DNA of 64,000 bases from Anisakis pegreffii (Eukaryota; Nematoda; Chromadorea; Rhabditida; Anisakidae): assembly GCA_035041965.1 (NCBI GenBank), contig JAPYMA010000619.1:62001-126000 (forward strand), read 5' to 3'. Position 1 is the first letter of the stretch. The number at the start of each line of letters is the position of its first letter. The translations under genes and the position numbers were made by a program. This document shows positions 25,784 to 37,900 of the stretch, in pieces. The notes under the pieces are model-generated. The model did not search any database and had not been told where the DNA came from. It was given only the letters and a program-made list of their open reading frames with translations.

Positions 25784-28600
25784 TTAAAACTGCTCTTCTG
25801 ACGGTTGTTGATCGCCACCACTCATACAACTACAGGATTTGTTACCTTTATCCTCATTTTCAGAACATGAAACCGCATTACCAACTACGGCCGTTTTCTT
25901 TTTGTTCGACTTCTGCTGTAATTCAAATGATTTTTGGCTTAACGAAATAATTTTCAGTCGTGAAAAATGTTTTCTGTGAAGTGAAGCGGTGATGCCGATT
26001 GAGATTTGATAACAAATTTGAGTGATTAGGTATCTGTCGTCACGTAGAATGAGATGGACACGAAAAATCAATTAGAAAGGACGTACTTTTTTCACTCCCA
26101 TTGTTAAATCATTTGTATTCAATCCTTCCAACAAAAGGCACGCTTTGCATAGTCTTTGAGATGAAATATATTTACACCTGCAAATGATGATGAAGAAATA
26201 ATTCAGTACTGATAGGTACGGTCAATTATTTTATACCAGAAAATTTGTCTGAACTTCTGAACTGAAATCCTCAATTGAACACACCTCTCGCAATTGGTTA
26301 GCTCGGGTAAGGCAACCTCTCCACGAATCGCCAAATCTTCACCTGAACGAATCAGATCTAAAATGGCTCGAGGCCTTATTCTTTCCAACTCTTTAATGAA
26401 TGTTCTGAAATGTAAACCATATTGACCATAAATGAATAAACCGATTCACATCTCTCTCAAGTTTTCATCTTGTCTTTTCTGCTTTCTGTAATGGAAATCT
26501 AATCAAATCAGCACAATAGAACAACTTTGTCGGGGCAGAAAAACAATCAACGCATCAATCAGTTTCGAAAGTGAAACGAAGCAAGAACCTCGCATATCCT
26601 CGATATGCGTTTGGCGCATAAATGCATTCCGTTGAGAAGTAGTCAAGTTTCATGAAATGCGCATACATCACAATATCCTTCTCGAACGTATACTTGAAGG
26701 GTTTAACGCGAGGTAAACATCCATCTGCACCTAAAACGGAACACACTGAACTTGACTTGTCACATTTCAATCAGTTATGAATTCCTCTGGATTCAGATAA
26801 TCCCAAACAATTTTATTCTTTCAGCTAATGTTGTTGGGAACTGAAACATTTCTTCTATTGATAACTACCAATCCACTGGCAAGCATTCGACAATTGCAGA
26901 ATGTTGTTTTTTGGTCGGTGACCACCAAACGATGAGCCACTTTCCGATTAAGTCGAGGAGACGAGATCGCCATCTATGTTCCGAAGTAGTCTTCTGATGA
27001 GATTATACATGACAGATGCAAGGTCATGATGAACACTCTCTCCCCACTTATTTTTGATCTCAGTGTGATGGAAAGTTAAACTTGAAAATCGATCGAATGG
27101 CACAAACCAGTAATAATACTGGTACATCGTTGTAATCTAGCAATATCACCCCTTAGTATATTCATTAGCACTGTTTCGGCCAGATCGTCCGCATTGTGTC
27201 CAGTCACAAGTTTATTCGCTTTCAGCATCTGAGCTCCTCTAAAATGAAGCATCGAATGAATTTGATTGAAATGATTTGCACGTAGCGAACGACATGGGAC
27301 AATTCTACATAAATTTCGGTGGATTATAGGAAGCTGTTGTTTTATTCACTTGATCATGATGAATTTCCTCTATTTCGAGAAATGAGACTATCTGAAGGTA
27401 ATATATCCTTGTGAAATTATTGAAGTCGTCTGTTTTGTTCCGTTGACGTCGAAATGATAAGTGACTTTTCGTGTGCATTGTAGCTGGGATAGATAGAGAG
27501 AACATTCGCATGATCTTTTAATGTTGTACCTGTCCAGTGCTTGACGTCTGAAAACTCCGCAAAATGTGCAGTTATTCTTTTTGCCGATTTTCGCAACAAT
27601 CTCATCCATTGTCCATCCGTACAGGTCTTTGTATGACAGAATCGTCAGCTCAAGTCCATACTCCGTACGATTCCTTTCAACTGCTCTCAATGAATCGTCA
27701 CGATATCCCTCCAAAGAACTTCATTTTGGCAAATAAATGTCATTATTTGATAGATTTAAATTATTGAGATTGTTCGATTGAATTCTTTCAGTAAACAAAA
27801 AAAAGAATTCTGAAGCACTGAAGGAACCACGAAAGGAAATGTATCTGTTTGTTGCCTGAGAAGTTGTCTAGCTATATACTGCTGACTGCTGTGCTTTCTT
27901 TCCTAATGCAAAGAGACTTCAAAGGGTGTTTCGCTCGATAGCTCCATACGTTTGGGCTTTGAGATTTCGCTCGAAGATTTAAGCTTCAAGATGATCTTAT
28001 AGCTGTCTTTCACCGATATTAACACTCAGTTCAAGTGGATATCTTGAATTGATCTGATGCAAATTACATTATCAACGAAACACCTACTTTGATGCCTTCG
28101 TCAATAGAAAGGAGGATCAGCTCCACTCCATAATCATATCGCTTATTCAAGGTATTCAGCAAATAGGCTAAAACAGTTGAATCTTTACCACCAGATGCAC
28201 CAATTGCTATACGTTCACCACGTTTGAATATCTCATTTTTTGAGATTGTTTCATGAACCTTCTGTAAACTGGTTTGGCATGCATTCGACATCTTATTCAT
28301 ATGAAAGATTCGTAATTGTTTTCTACTTTCACAGAATGTTAAGAGAAAATATTTTCCAAAATATCTAATGTTCTTGTTCAGAAATCCGCGATGAAGTTCT
28401 CAACTTGAAGCACAGTTTTGAGCAAGAGATTCAGTCCATATGGGATAAAAATATGCGGAAGTAAATCCTTACACAGTGCATAGATTCAGTACAAAATTTA
28501 CCAGCTCAAAAAGTTCAATGAAGCACTTTCTGCACACTGCATTACCGTCTTCGGATCGTTTCAAGGCCGCAGCCCCTCCGCAGTTCCAACATTTTAGCAT
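25784..28600 (-). CDS. CTU1: Cytoplasmic tRNA 2-thiolation protein 1 (Ncs6/CTU1)
   Basis: The ATP-dependent thiolase that, with CTU2 and URM1, makes the 2-thio group of wobble U34 in Lys, Glu and Gln tRNAs in the cytosol. Eight exons in minus order: 28600-28502, 28261-28088, 27708-27530, 27238-27108, 26730-26589, 26404-26285, 26177-26087, 25915-25784. Phases agree, 355 residues. Seen: an N-terminal zinc-type CWNC...CRKC pair, the PP-loop [79 protein letters not shown], and the second zinc pair CERC...CKAC followed by LLLEGLN. The last exon is a Lys/Ser/Glu-rich tail with CSCMSGG, poorly conserved in the family. ATG 28600 directly precedes the first CxxC, as in orthologues. Confidence 0.95.
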
Positions 28601-29108
28601 CTTGAATTTGATTCATCGTTAACAATTCAATTTGTAGACTCAAGGCCACGAAATGACCGTCTTCTTGAGCCAAGCTCAATACTGATAATACAGTTACAGC
28701 AGATTCTTGTGACAATATCATCGGAATGTCTCACAGTTTTACTAACACCTTATCATATTACACTCTCACAACATATCCAGTGATTCTACAATCGAACGAC
28801 TTCAATTTCTACAAGTTGAAATATACGTATTGATATGGTGGTGGGTAAGTTTCAAAACTATTGCATCATATTGTGGCAAATCGTTGACATTCAGTCGTAT
28901 CCATCAGAAAGCTAACCGGACAGCGTTGTCGTAACTAGAAAGTGGAGATTGTTTTGGGGATCATGAATGAGAGCAAATCATCGATGCATCCGAAGTGAAT
29001 GAGAAAATTGTCACAACACAATGAAATTCTAGTGCAGTCTTCGAAATCAGAGTTGAGAGCGATGAGGCATCGCGCAAATCAGACATAAAACTTGAAGAGA
29101 GAATCTGA
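28382..29108 (+). CDS. Possible overlapping plus-strand gene or remnant, coiled-coil-like
   Basis: Four phase-compatible exon-like pieces lie opposite and beyond the CTU1 5' end. 28382-28460 (acceptor TTGTTCAG, donor GTAAAT) reads [17 protein letters not shown]. 28781-28826 reads [15 protein letters not shown]. 28908-28930 reads KANRTAL. 29033-29108 reads [17 protein letters not shown] and stops at TGA 29106-29108. The joined product is helical and charged. The first piece needs an upstream exon, which would fall inside CTU1, and none is evident. There is no AATAAA close after the stop. Read as a tentative antisense-overlapping gene, a pseudogene remnant, or chance. Confidence 0.25.
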
Positions 29109-30090
29109 AGAATTAGTAGAGCATCGGAGAATGACGTCGTACAGAAATAGTTTTGTAAAGCTGGGTAAGTAATAGATTCTCTCTCACATACACGATCTTG
29201 CTGTCACAGTGTTTTGTAGCGTTTTATGTCTGCTTCGCACAGTGTCACACCACTCTCAATACTCGTACTGTGAACTGTACAACCAATTCATTGTATCATG
29301 CCAGTTTTCTCATTCACTTCAGCCACATCATTCATTTATCCTCATTCCCTCTACTCTCGAGAATGAATGCTCCACTCATTTCTCGACTTCCCTAGTCGGC
29401 CTTCTCGTTGAATGATGTGTTAAAAAAAGAACGTGAACACTGTGCCAAAACTGCTTCAGGTGAAGTTAATGGATTACTTTAGTCCATTCATAAAAAGCTC
29501 AAGGATTTGATTCAAGTGTTCCAAGATTTTCATCTCACATTGATCCTATGAGAGTTGCTTTCATTCTCCAATCTGTCATGTATCAAAAGTAATGAATTGC
29601 TGTGATAATAGCTGTACGGCTTATAAAAATGATGTGTCATCAGTATATTTCCGTTGGCTTATCAATATTGCGTGATCGATAGCTGATGTTATGCAATAGC
29701 TAATGCTGATTCGGACTGTATGTGTTATCAGGAAGGAGTCGATTTGAGGTTTTGTCGCAAAACAGCTTCGATACCCTTCGAAATGTCTGTGTTGAGAACG
29801 TTCTGCTTCATCAAAAATCAACTTTTTAACATCATTTATTGCTAATTTTCATATATTCATTTCCATTTTGGGTGTTGCTCTGATTGATGTTCTACATGGG
29901 CCGGTGTTTAGTTTCTTCTGTTCTGTTGCGGTGAATTGTCGTGTTGTTTTCGAAAATTTTCAGAGCTTCATGTAGCGAGGTGTTAAGGAGATTTGAATGA
30001 ATTTATGAATTGAAACTTCAGGGATTCATCTGCATTGTACTGGTTGATTGGAGCCAAAAAAAGTTGAGTTTATGTGAAATCTGAACTGTC
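29109..30090. other. Intergenic, divergent promoter region of CTU1 and SPT/ATG12
   Basis: A short open stretch ending MTSYRNSFVKLG with a consensus GTAAGT donor lies at 29131-29164, but no partner exon was found. Otherwise only short AT-rich ORFs. Confidence 0.4.
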
Positions 30091-30507
30091 ATGGTTGCAA
30101 CTTTATCACATAATCCTCAGGCAGCATCCAAAGAAGAATTTGAAAAAGGAGATCACAATAATAACAATAGGGTAATTTTTTTGGTGTGTTTTTTGAATTT
30201 TATTTTCATCTGCTACCTTCAGGGTCGAGAAATCTGAGCCATTTCCGACGAAATCCACTTTCTTGTTTGATTGAAGACAAAATAATTTGACAAACAAGCA
30301 TTGGTTGATGAGGAATTGTTTCACTTGACAGATGGAGTATTCCAGGTGAAGATCTCGAAAGGACTCGAGTGGTACTATCTGCAGTATTGCTTAATTACTG
30401 GACTGTATATGTTAGAGCCTTGGGAAAGAGCTCTTTTTAACAGTTTTGTTCTGCTTTGTTTGGCCGTATTCATTGGTATTGCATACGTTCTCCTACCGAT
30501 ATTTTGA
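30091..30507 (+). CDS. SPTSSA: Serine palmitoyltransferase small subunit A homologue
   Basis: A small single-span ER membrane protein that activates the SPTLC1/SPTLC2 heterodimer in the first step of sphingolipid synthesis. The diagnostic exon is 30346-30507. It reads LEWYYLQYCLITGLYMLEPWER then a hydrophobic stretch NSFVLLCLAVFIGIAYVLLP, ending TGA 30505-30507. The YMLEPWER box is essentially invariant in the family. That exon contains no suitable ATG, so an upstream exon is required. The best candidate is 30091-30171 (ATG 30091, donor AGG|GTAATT), which joins in phase and gives about 80 residues, near the usual 70-76. ATG12 begins 250 bp downstream. The same first exon could also serve ATG12, so its assignment is uncertain. 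Confidence 0.85.
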
Positions 30508-30757
30508 TTTCGTTCAGAGGTTCGTGTTTTATTGAATTGATTTCAACCAACTTTTTCCAACGCGCCAAAGGACTTTCTCTCAATTTTGAATCTGAAAATA
30601 CGTATTATGATAGCTCTAATTGGTCTGAGTTTTTTTTGGTTCTGCAGTTATTTGGAAATGTGTCACCTGAAAATCACTACAATGACCTGGTATTATAACG
30701 TTTCAAACTTCTCTATAATCTGTCGTTTTATGTTGATTTCAATAACAGCCATTTTAG

Positions 30758-31173
30758 ATGGGTGATGGCAAAGTTGAGTTACTGCTAAAAGCAGTTGGTG
30801 ATGCACCAATAATGAAGCAAGGTAAATGGAAAGTTGATTCCAAAAAAACAATCGCTGAATTAACTGCATTCATTCAACAATATCTCAAGGTTTCATTTTA
30901 AATTGACTCAAGCTTTTCTTTTCATCCACTTTATTGAACCTGTACAGTCTCTCATTGATTTATTTGCTTCACTGATTACTTCGCCGAATTTGTTTCAAAA
31001 TGATTAATAATAAACTTTTGATTCAGATCGAATCTGGTGAGAGTATATTTCTGTATGTGAATCAGTGTTTTGCACCATCACCCGACCAAACTGTTGGCAA
31101 TTTAAGTGAATGTTTCGGTTGTGACGAATCAAAACTGGTACTTCATTATAGTAAAACGTATGCGTGGGGTTGA
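30758..31173 (+). CDS. ATG12: Ubiquitin-like autophagy protein ATG12
   Basis: A ubiquitin-like modifier conjugated to ATG5 through its C-terminal Gly; the conjugate promotes ATG8 lipidation in autophagosome formation. Two exons: 30758-30889 (ATG directly after a TTTTAG acceptor) and 31027-31173. The minimal form has 92 residues. Motifs: [47 protein letters not shown] ending in the required Gly. The terminal Gly is directly followed by TGA, so no processing is needed, as in other ATG12. The ATG at the acceptor fits SL trans-splicing as a downstream operon gene after SPTSSA. The upstream exon 30091-30171 would also splice in phase to 30758, giving a 27-residue N-terminal extension. Confidence 0.95.
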
Positions 31174-32219
31174 GTTTGGCTTATCTCTTTATGCAAATCC
31201 CTTCGTTATTATATCGTTGTTAAGCATTATTCTTTTGTGATGATGATTTTGTTCGTTGTTTCGAAGTAGTTTAAATGTTTAAGTATTTTATTCCTTATAC
31301 TTCATTCCATGAATATATATTTGCTTCGAAAGAATGGTCATTGTAAACTTAATATTAGAATCTGTTCTTGAAAGAAATTGTGGTTGTGTAAACATTTTAT
31401 GAGTTACTTTATATTAAGGAGAATTCATAGTTGTGAAATTCTTGAAAATTCATCGATATTTACATTTTTTTCATTTGGTTATTTATAGCTCAATGAACTG
31501 AATTTGATCACTCGTTGTTCATTAATGCTTTATTTTATTGCATGATTAGGCATGATGTTCAGTGAATCATAAAATTTTTGAGTCTTTTAGCCGTTTGCCA
31601 CTTCGATTTTAATCGATTTGTTCCTTCCGGTTGAAGATATTCATTGTTACGTGTACAATTTGAAGTGTGATTTTATTGAACTCATCAAATGAATACTCGT
31701 TTCCACAATGCTTATGATAATGAAATATTCATATAATAAAATTTGTTGTGCTTCTCGTGTTTCGTTGTTTCATAAAATTCTGTCGTTCTTCATTCAGTGC
31801 ACTTGACTACTTGGATTCGTTTACTTGTGCTCGACATCGGTGATGCAGTTGATAAGTTCAGAATGTGAGACCTTTCTTTATCGGATTCACAAAAGAGAAG
31901 AGTAATTTAATGGAGGCAGAAAAAAATTACTTTTTTTATAACGACTGGAAATCGTTATTGGTGCAAAATTTGTATTATTGCTTTTCAACTATGATTTTAA
32001 TCATGCCCCGAGGAAGTAGAGTTATCAAGCGTTAATTCCAAACTATGGATACATTGACTTATCTAATCGTAAGTAAGTTAATGCTGGGATTTGGAATCAG
32101 TTAAACTTAGCTACAAGCGATTATGTGTTAAAATGTTTATAAGCTTAACTCGTCAATGAACTAAAAATTTTGAAACGAATTTATTGAATTGATGTGATCA
32201 AGCAATAATTATTCGAAGG
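31174..32219. other. Intergenic between ATG12 and STAMBP
   Basis: AT-rich. Only a 41-codon ORF at 31910 and similar short frames are present; nothing supported. Confidence 0.5.
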
Positions 32220-34930
32220 ATGACCAACGATATCGACCAACAAATTCACATTTTGGAATCGCATTTGGATCCAGTTGAGCGACTTCATTCTCTGACAAGG
32301 ACTGCAAAACCACCAGATATTAATGTGGCCGTACCTATCAATCGGTTTGTTCTATTTCAGTAATTAATTTTCTATGCAATTCGGTCCTGTTATCTACCGA
32401 TAATAAAAGATATATGCACAAAATTCCTTCGTGTAGATGTTACAGTTCAATGGTGAGCTAAGAATCTAATGTAGTGAAACATTCGATTGAATTTGTTTAA
32501 ATTCAGGTATTATCGCAGTTTAGTTGAAATGTTTCGAATAGCTGGTCACTGTGTACAGAGTAATGAATTTGAAGCGGCCTTCAAGTATTACATGCGATTT
32601 GTGATGTGAGTTCTGTTCTTACTGCTCTGTTTAAGTGTTTGTGTTGTGATTTAAATAAGTTTTTTTTGAAAATGTAATTCGTCTATTCATAAAAAGTAGT
32701 GATTGGTTTTTTCATAATGGTAACAAATTAGTAGTCATGATTTTTAAAAAAGTATTATTGTTACTTATGACTATAATTATTGTGATTGAAATTAATGATG
32801 ATAAATTTCAGTTTAGCATTAGAAGAGTTACCAAAGCATCCGGATTTTAAAACACATAATTCGGCTGAACGAACCAAAGCAAATACGTTACTGCGTAAGG
32901 CGCTTGAATGTGCTGAACTGTTGAAGGTGCGTTTGAAGGAAACATTCGAAAAGGATTCGATTGAAGCTCAAAAACAAATCGAAACCCTCAAATTACAACA
33001 GAAACAACAACAGAAATTGGTATTTGTTTCATTCGTCATTTATTTGCCTTCATTTGCTGAGAAATAATTCCAGATGAACTCTGCATTCAATTTTCTTCAT
33101 TAATGCACTGATTTCAAGCTGGTTCTGTTTAAGAAGGAAGCAGAAAATGAAGCAAATGCGTTGAAAAATTTTGTGTCGATAAAAGATGGTGCCACTCAAG
33201 CACGACTGATTGACCCAGCCATCTCGACGGATGACATCGTCTTTGATCAGCTTGAATATCGACCCAAACCAAAGCCAGCACCGAGATATTCCGATTCAGC
33301 AATAAGGTTTGATAATGTTGCTCTTGCTCTTCATTGGCTCATTTGTTGCATTTATTAAATACATCAGATTGTTATTTTACCGAAACTGTTCGTAAAAATT
33401 GCATATGTAAACTGTTATCATTCTGTTTCATGAATAAAATGGAAACTTTACAGTTCGCCAAGTCAAGCCAATCAACAACAGCTTCAAAAAGAGCATAAAT
33501 TAGTGGTTGCTGGCACATTAATCGAACGATTTTCATCGATTGCGCAAAGGAACACAGATTTGAATATTGAAACTTGTGCTATTCTGTGTGGACCTCCGGT
33601 TTGTGATTGCTTATCTCAGTATTGTCAGTGAAATACTGCTACTATTATTATTCGATATTTTCATCATTTCGATCGCTCTTATCTTATTCATTTGTCGCAT
33701 CGGTCTTGGTTTCTTTTAGTGCAATTTTTTTCATTAGATCGCATGGAATATACAATATGTAATATGTTTGTGATCAATATGTAAGTGTAGTGAAACTTAA
33801 TGTGAAATATTGCGTTCGAATCTGATTAAGTGCTCTGTGTGTTTGAAGATAAGCTATGGTGTGTGTCGTATCACGCATGCAGTCGTGCCAAAGCAAAACG
33901 GTGGACCGGATAGTTGTGATACGCAAAATGAGGAGGAAGTTTTTGCATATCAAGATTCGCATAATCTGATCACGTTGGGATGGATTCATGTTCGTTTCAT
34001 CGTTTAGCCTATTATTATCATTATTATTTTCTTGAAGTGCATCATAGCAATATCACTTCATAGCAACATCGCAATTCAATGACTGTTTCGTGATACAGCC
34101 AATATCAGCACCATTGGATGATGCCGTATTACCAACGAAATTACGAATTACATCGAAATTGTCATGAAACTGTGAGTCAGCAGGTGTAAAATATCCTTCT
34201 GAATATGTCATTGTGCTGACTGTGACTCGATTTCGTTCAGCTGTCGTGAAAAAAATTTTCAGACTCACCCATCGCAAACAGCATTTTTATCGAGTGTTGA
34301 TTTGCATACACAATGCTCTTATCAGTTGATGTTGCCCGAAGCCGTTGCCATCGTTATTGCTCCCAAATTCAAGGAGTAAGCATTCCGTTTTGACATTAAA
34401 ATGATCATAACTTCACCTCTTAAGAAATATTCTCTTTATGATTATCACGTTGCCGTATGATATCACCCTACCATCAGTGAGTTGCACTAACAAAAAAGAG
34501 ATGTTTGCAGTGATTAAAAGAATTATTGTTTGTAGGAGATATTAAGGCACTGACTGACTTTCCTAGTTTAAAATTGTGAATTATTCTCACTCTCCTGTCA
34601 AGATTGACAGTCTTTTCGCAACTTCCATTGATCTGAAAAATGTTTGGTTGAAGTTAATTGTGAGTTCTCCAAATTGGCACACCTGTACATAGTTTGAATT
34701 TATTGATTTAAAATTACTTTTATCCGACTGCAAATTCGAAATTCCAATAACGGTATTTATTTTAAAGAGTTGGCGTATTTCGTCTAACTGTACGTGGTAT
34801 GGAAGATGTTGGTGCGTGTCGAGTGAGCGGATTTCATCCGCACGAAAATAGTAATTCGTTATTTTACAATGAAGATGTTTATTTTGATCACTCAGTCGAT
34901 GCGACCGTTGTGGATCTTCGACAGAAATGA
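32220..34930 (+). CDS. STAMBP: STAM-binding protein (AMSH), JAMM deubiquitinase
   Basis: A K63-selective zinc deubiquitinase acting on cargo at ESCRT-0 endosomes. Eight exons: 32220-32344, 32507-32605, 32812-33019, 33134-33306, 33454-33598, 33849-33989, 34263-34375, 34768-34930. Phases agree, 388 residues. The N-terminal MIT-like domain includes [17 protein letters not shown], then [23 protein letters not shown] Lys/Gln-rich coiled-coil linker follows. The JPN/MPN+ domain has the catalytic Glu in ETCAILCG and the zinc-binding JAMM motif [14 protein letters not shown] followed by [13 protein letters not shown], then a FHPH segment before the end. The 33134 exon could alternatively start about 15 bp earlier (TTTCAAG acceptor). 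Catalytic residues are all present, so the enzyme should be active. Confidence 0.95.
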
Positions 34931-37900
34931 AAAGATTTTAATCCATATTTCACTGATTTGATTTGATACTTTGCTAATGTAAGAGTGAAGAGTGTATTTT
35001 TTAGAAAATCAATCCCCTACCATCAGTGTCAGTATCAGATTAGTTAATGAATGAGTTTTTAAAAATGCATTTTGATTCTGTTCATTTGGTTCTTATTTGA
35101 TTGTAAATCTGAGCAAATGAAACGCGATTGTGTTGAATTGCTGCAATTGCTACATATTCAAATATTCATTACGATTTCATTGCAATCGGCCTCTAATCTC
35201 TTTTTCTTGCTCTGTTGTATTCTTTTGTGCTGTAAAATTATGGACGTGCGAGTTTGTTTTTTTTTTGTTTTTTTTTCGAGATCAGTTTTGTAGTAGCAGG
35301 TGATTAATATTATAGTCAATAATATTTTAAAGAGGATCGGTATTAGTATCGATGTTGCTAAGCGTTGCCATCAGTTAGTTCAATTATATTTAGTCTAATA
35401 TTGTAGTCTGACCCGAATTTCTTTTTCATGTGATAGGATTGTTATTATGAGAATACTAGTTCTGTCTGCAGTAAGGTTTTTGCATCTTATGTTGAACTTA
35501 TTTGTAAAAGTAAAAGTGAAAAGATTTAAATGGTTGAACGGGTTGTGCCACTCTATTGTTTCATATATCTATATTCGATAGATATCGTTCGATACATAGA
35601 TTCTGATTTGATTATCATTCTGTTCTTATCTTTTTTATCTTGTATTGTATTTGATAGTTTCTGTATACTGTCATATCTGACTGTATTGCATTCGTTTATA
35701 CGTACTGATTATCATCATTATCGCTCTTATCGTTATTATTATAGTTATTCGATTACCCTTTCCATTATCATATAATGTGCTGTAACCTAATGCATTCTGT
35801 GTTCAGTGTATAGTGTTCCGAATGATTTATTAAACATTATACCTGTGCTCGATAGCATTGCACGATATTCAGCATTTTGGTTGTGATACAATAGAAAAGT
35901 CAAAAAATGAGTCAAGCTTATCTTTATTCATTAGCAGGCGCAACTGGCACGAATTAAATAGACCTTGTAAGCATGTTGTTTGAGTTGCGTAATATAAGAA
36001 TACATTTACGAGAATGTTCCAACTGAACAATCAGTAGGCCAGTGTGATCCAAACACTATTAATGTTAAAGTCCTATGAAAAATTTTGAGTAACAACTTTC
36101 AAGATGTTGTTCTAAAAGAGATTAAGATAAAAGATGTTTAAGTGATCAAATAAACGCAAAGCAACAACAGGTGAGAAAACTTAGTGAAAATTTTCGAAAA
36201 ATCATTCGATATTGTTTGGCTGAGAGGAGACCTGAATGTGAGCAGCCATGTATTGTATTGTACTAGAACTCTCAAGATTAATCGTGTGAAGAGCTGCAAT
36301 AAGTACGAAAGACCGGCTGGTAAAGTAATCATTCGATTTTAATGATGACTTTATTCAGTGTCATTCTCGTCAAACATAGTGACCTCGGTAATACAATTGC
36401 ACATTTATGTGGTTGTTTGATATGGCTCTTTATGACAACATCACAAAAATTACTATTCTTATGCATTGAAGTATCGACGTTTGTTCATTACTAGTGGTAT
36501 ATGATGGGATATTCTATCGGTTTGTGGAAGCAAATGATGAATTTTATTAGACACATGAGGAGCAGTGATGGTAGTTGCGATGAAAATTATCAATAACAGC
36601 AAGCTGGTAATAAAATACATCATTAGCTGGAATTTTTTTTCAATATTTTTAGACGGCGTCAGTTGTTTTCGTTGCGTTCATCAAAACATAAACAAGTTCA
36701 TTGAAACCGATTCAATCAAAACAATATCACATGATCCGCATATCTTTTCATTATCATTACTCAAGTATTGAGTTGTTCAGCTGAATTTCAGTTAATTTAT
36801 CTCATTGCCATGTTGATTGCTGTGAAATGTTACACCAGAAGCGGTGGATGTGAAAGCTTTCATATCGCGGGAATATCATGTCGTCAACCCTTTGATGAGC
36901 ATAACTATTTTTGAAATGATAAAATGCTATCTTAATTCCGCTCCTTTGATCTACTCTTGAATTTCTTCGCAGTCACATTTATCAAACATAGTTCTAATTT
37001 TGAATTGCGAATGTTCTCAGCAAAAATAGTTGAATACTCAAGAAAAGTAATTTCATCTTTGTTACAGGAAAGAACGATGCTTAATGGGCACTACGAATTG
37101 GTCAATACTAACTGTGCAATTGAGTTCGACCTTCAAACGTACAATATTTTGATTTCATGTTCGAAGAGCATGATGATCACTGACTATCAACGAATTGCAT
37201 AAGTTGCTGAGCGAACATTGCAGTTTGATGGCGTTATTTTTGAACTGTCTGCAGGATCATTTTAACCAGCAAGACTAAACAAGTGAATTTGAGAATACAT
37301 TTCGAAAAGCCCATTTATGGAACCCAGTCAGAGATTCCTGTAAAAAAAGTGAATGCTTTTGAAAAATCGCACTCTAATGAAACATGTTTATTAAAATGAT
37401 ATGATGTTTTCGAACTGAATCAGATATATTGTTGTTGAAACTGACAATGAATTTTTTCGTTGACTAGGGAGCGAGATGAACGAAATGTATTGACAAGAAA
37501 GATGATATTGAAGTATATACGTTAAAGTGATTGGAACAACTGTAATTAGAAGATCGAAAACAAAACTCCAAGAAATTAGAGAAGGTGCTAACAGTGGTAA
37601 GAGATCGGATGGTGATGAGGCAACTAATGACTTTTACTGCTTGTGCATTAATTGTTTTGATGAGGTATTGCTCATCTCGAACCTTTAACTCTTAACGAAA
37701 GGATTTGCTGACAAAATTGCTCATTACTAGTGACAACTGAATACATTTTTGCGCAGATGTCTATTCGCGATCACAATATTCGTAGTTATTTATTTGCATA
37801 TAATGCACTTGTTTGCATTTGTTTGTATTCGAGAGAATATAATCAATATGATCAAGTTAAATATTCATTATTGCAGCAGCAAAGAAAAATGAACGAGATA

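Noticed and set aside
31910..32035. 41-codon ORF between ATG12 and STAMBP
   Set aside because: No poly(A) signal, splice site or recognisable protein character; probably chance.
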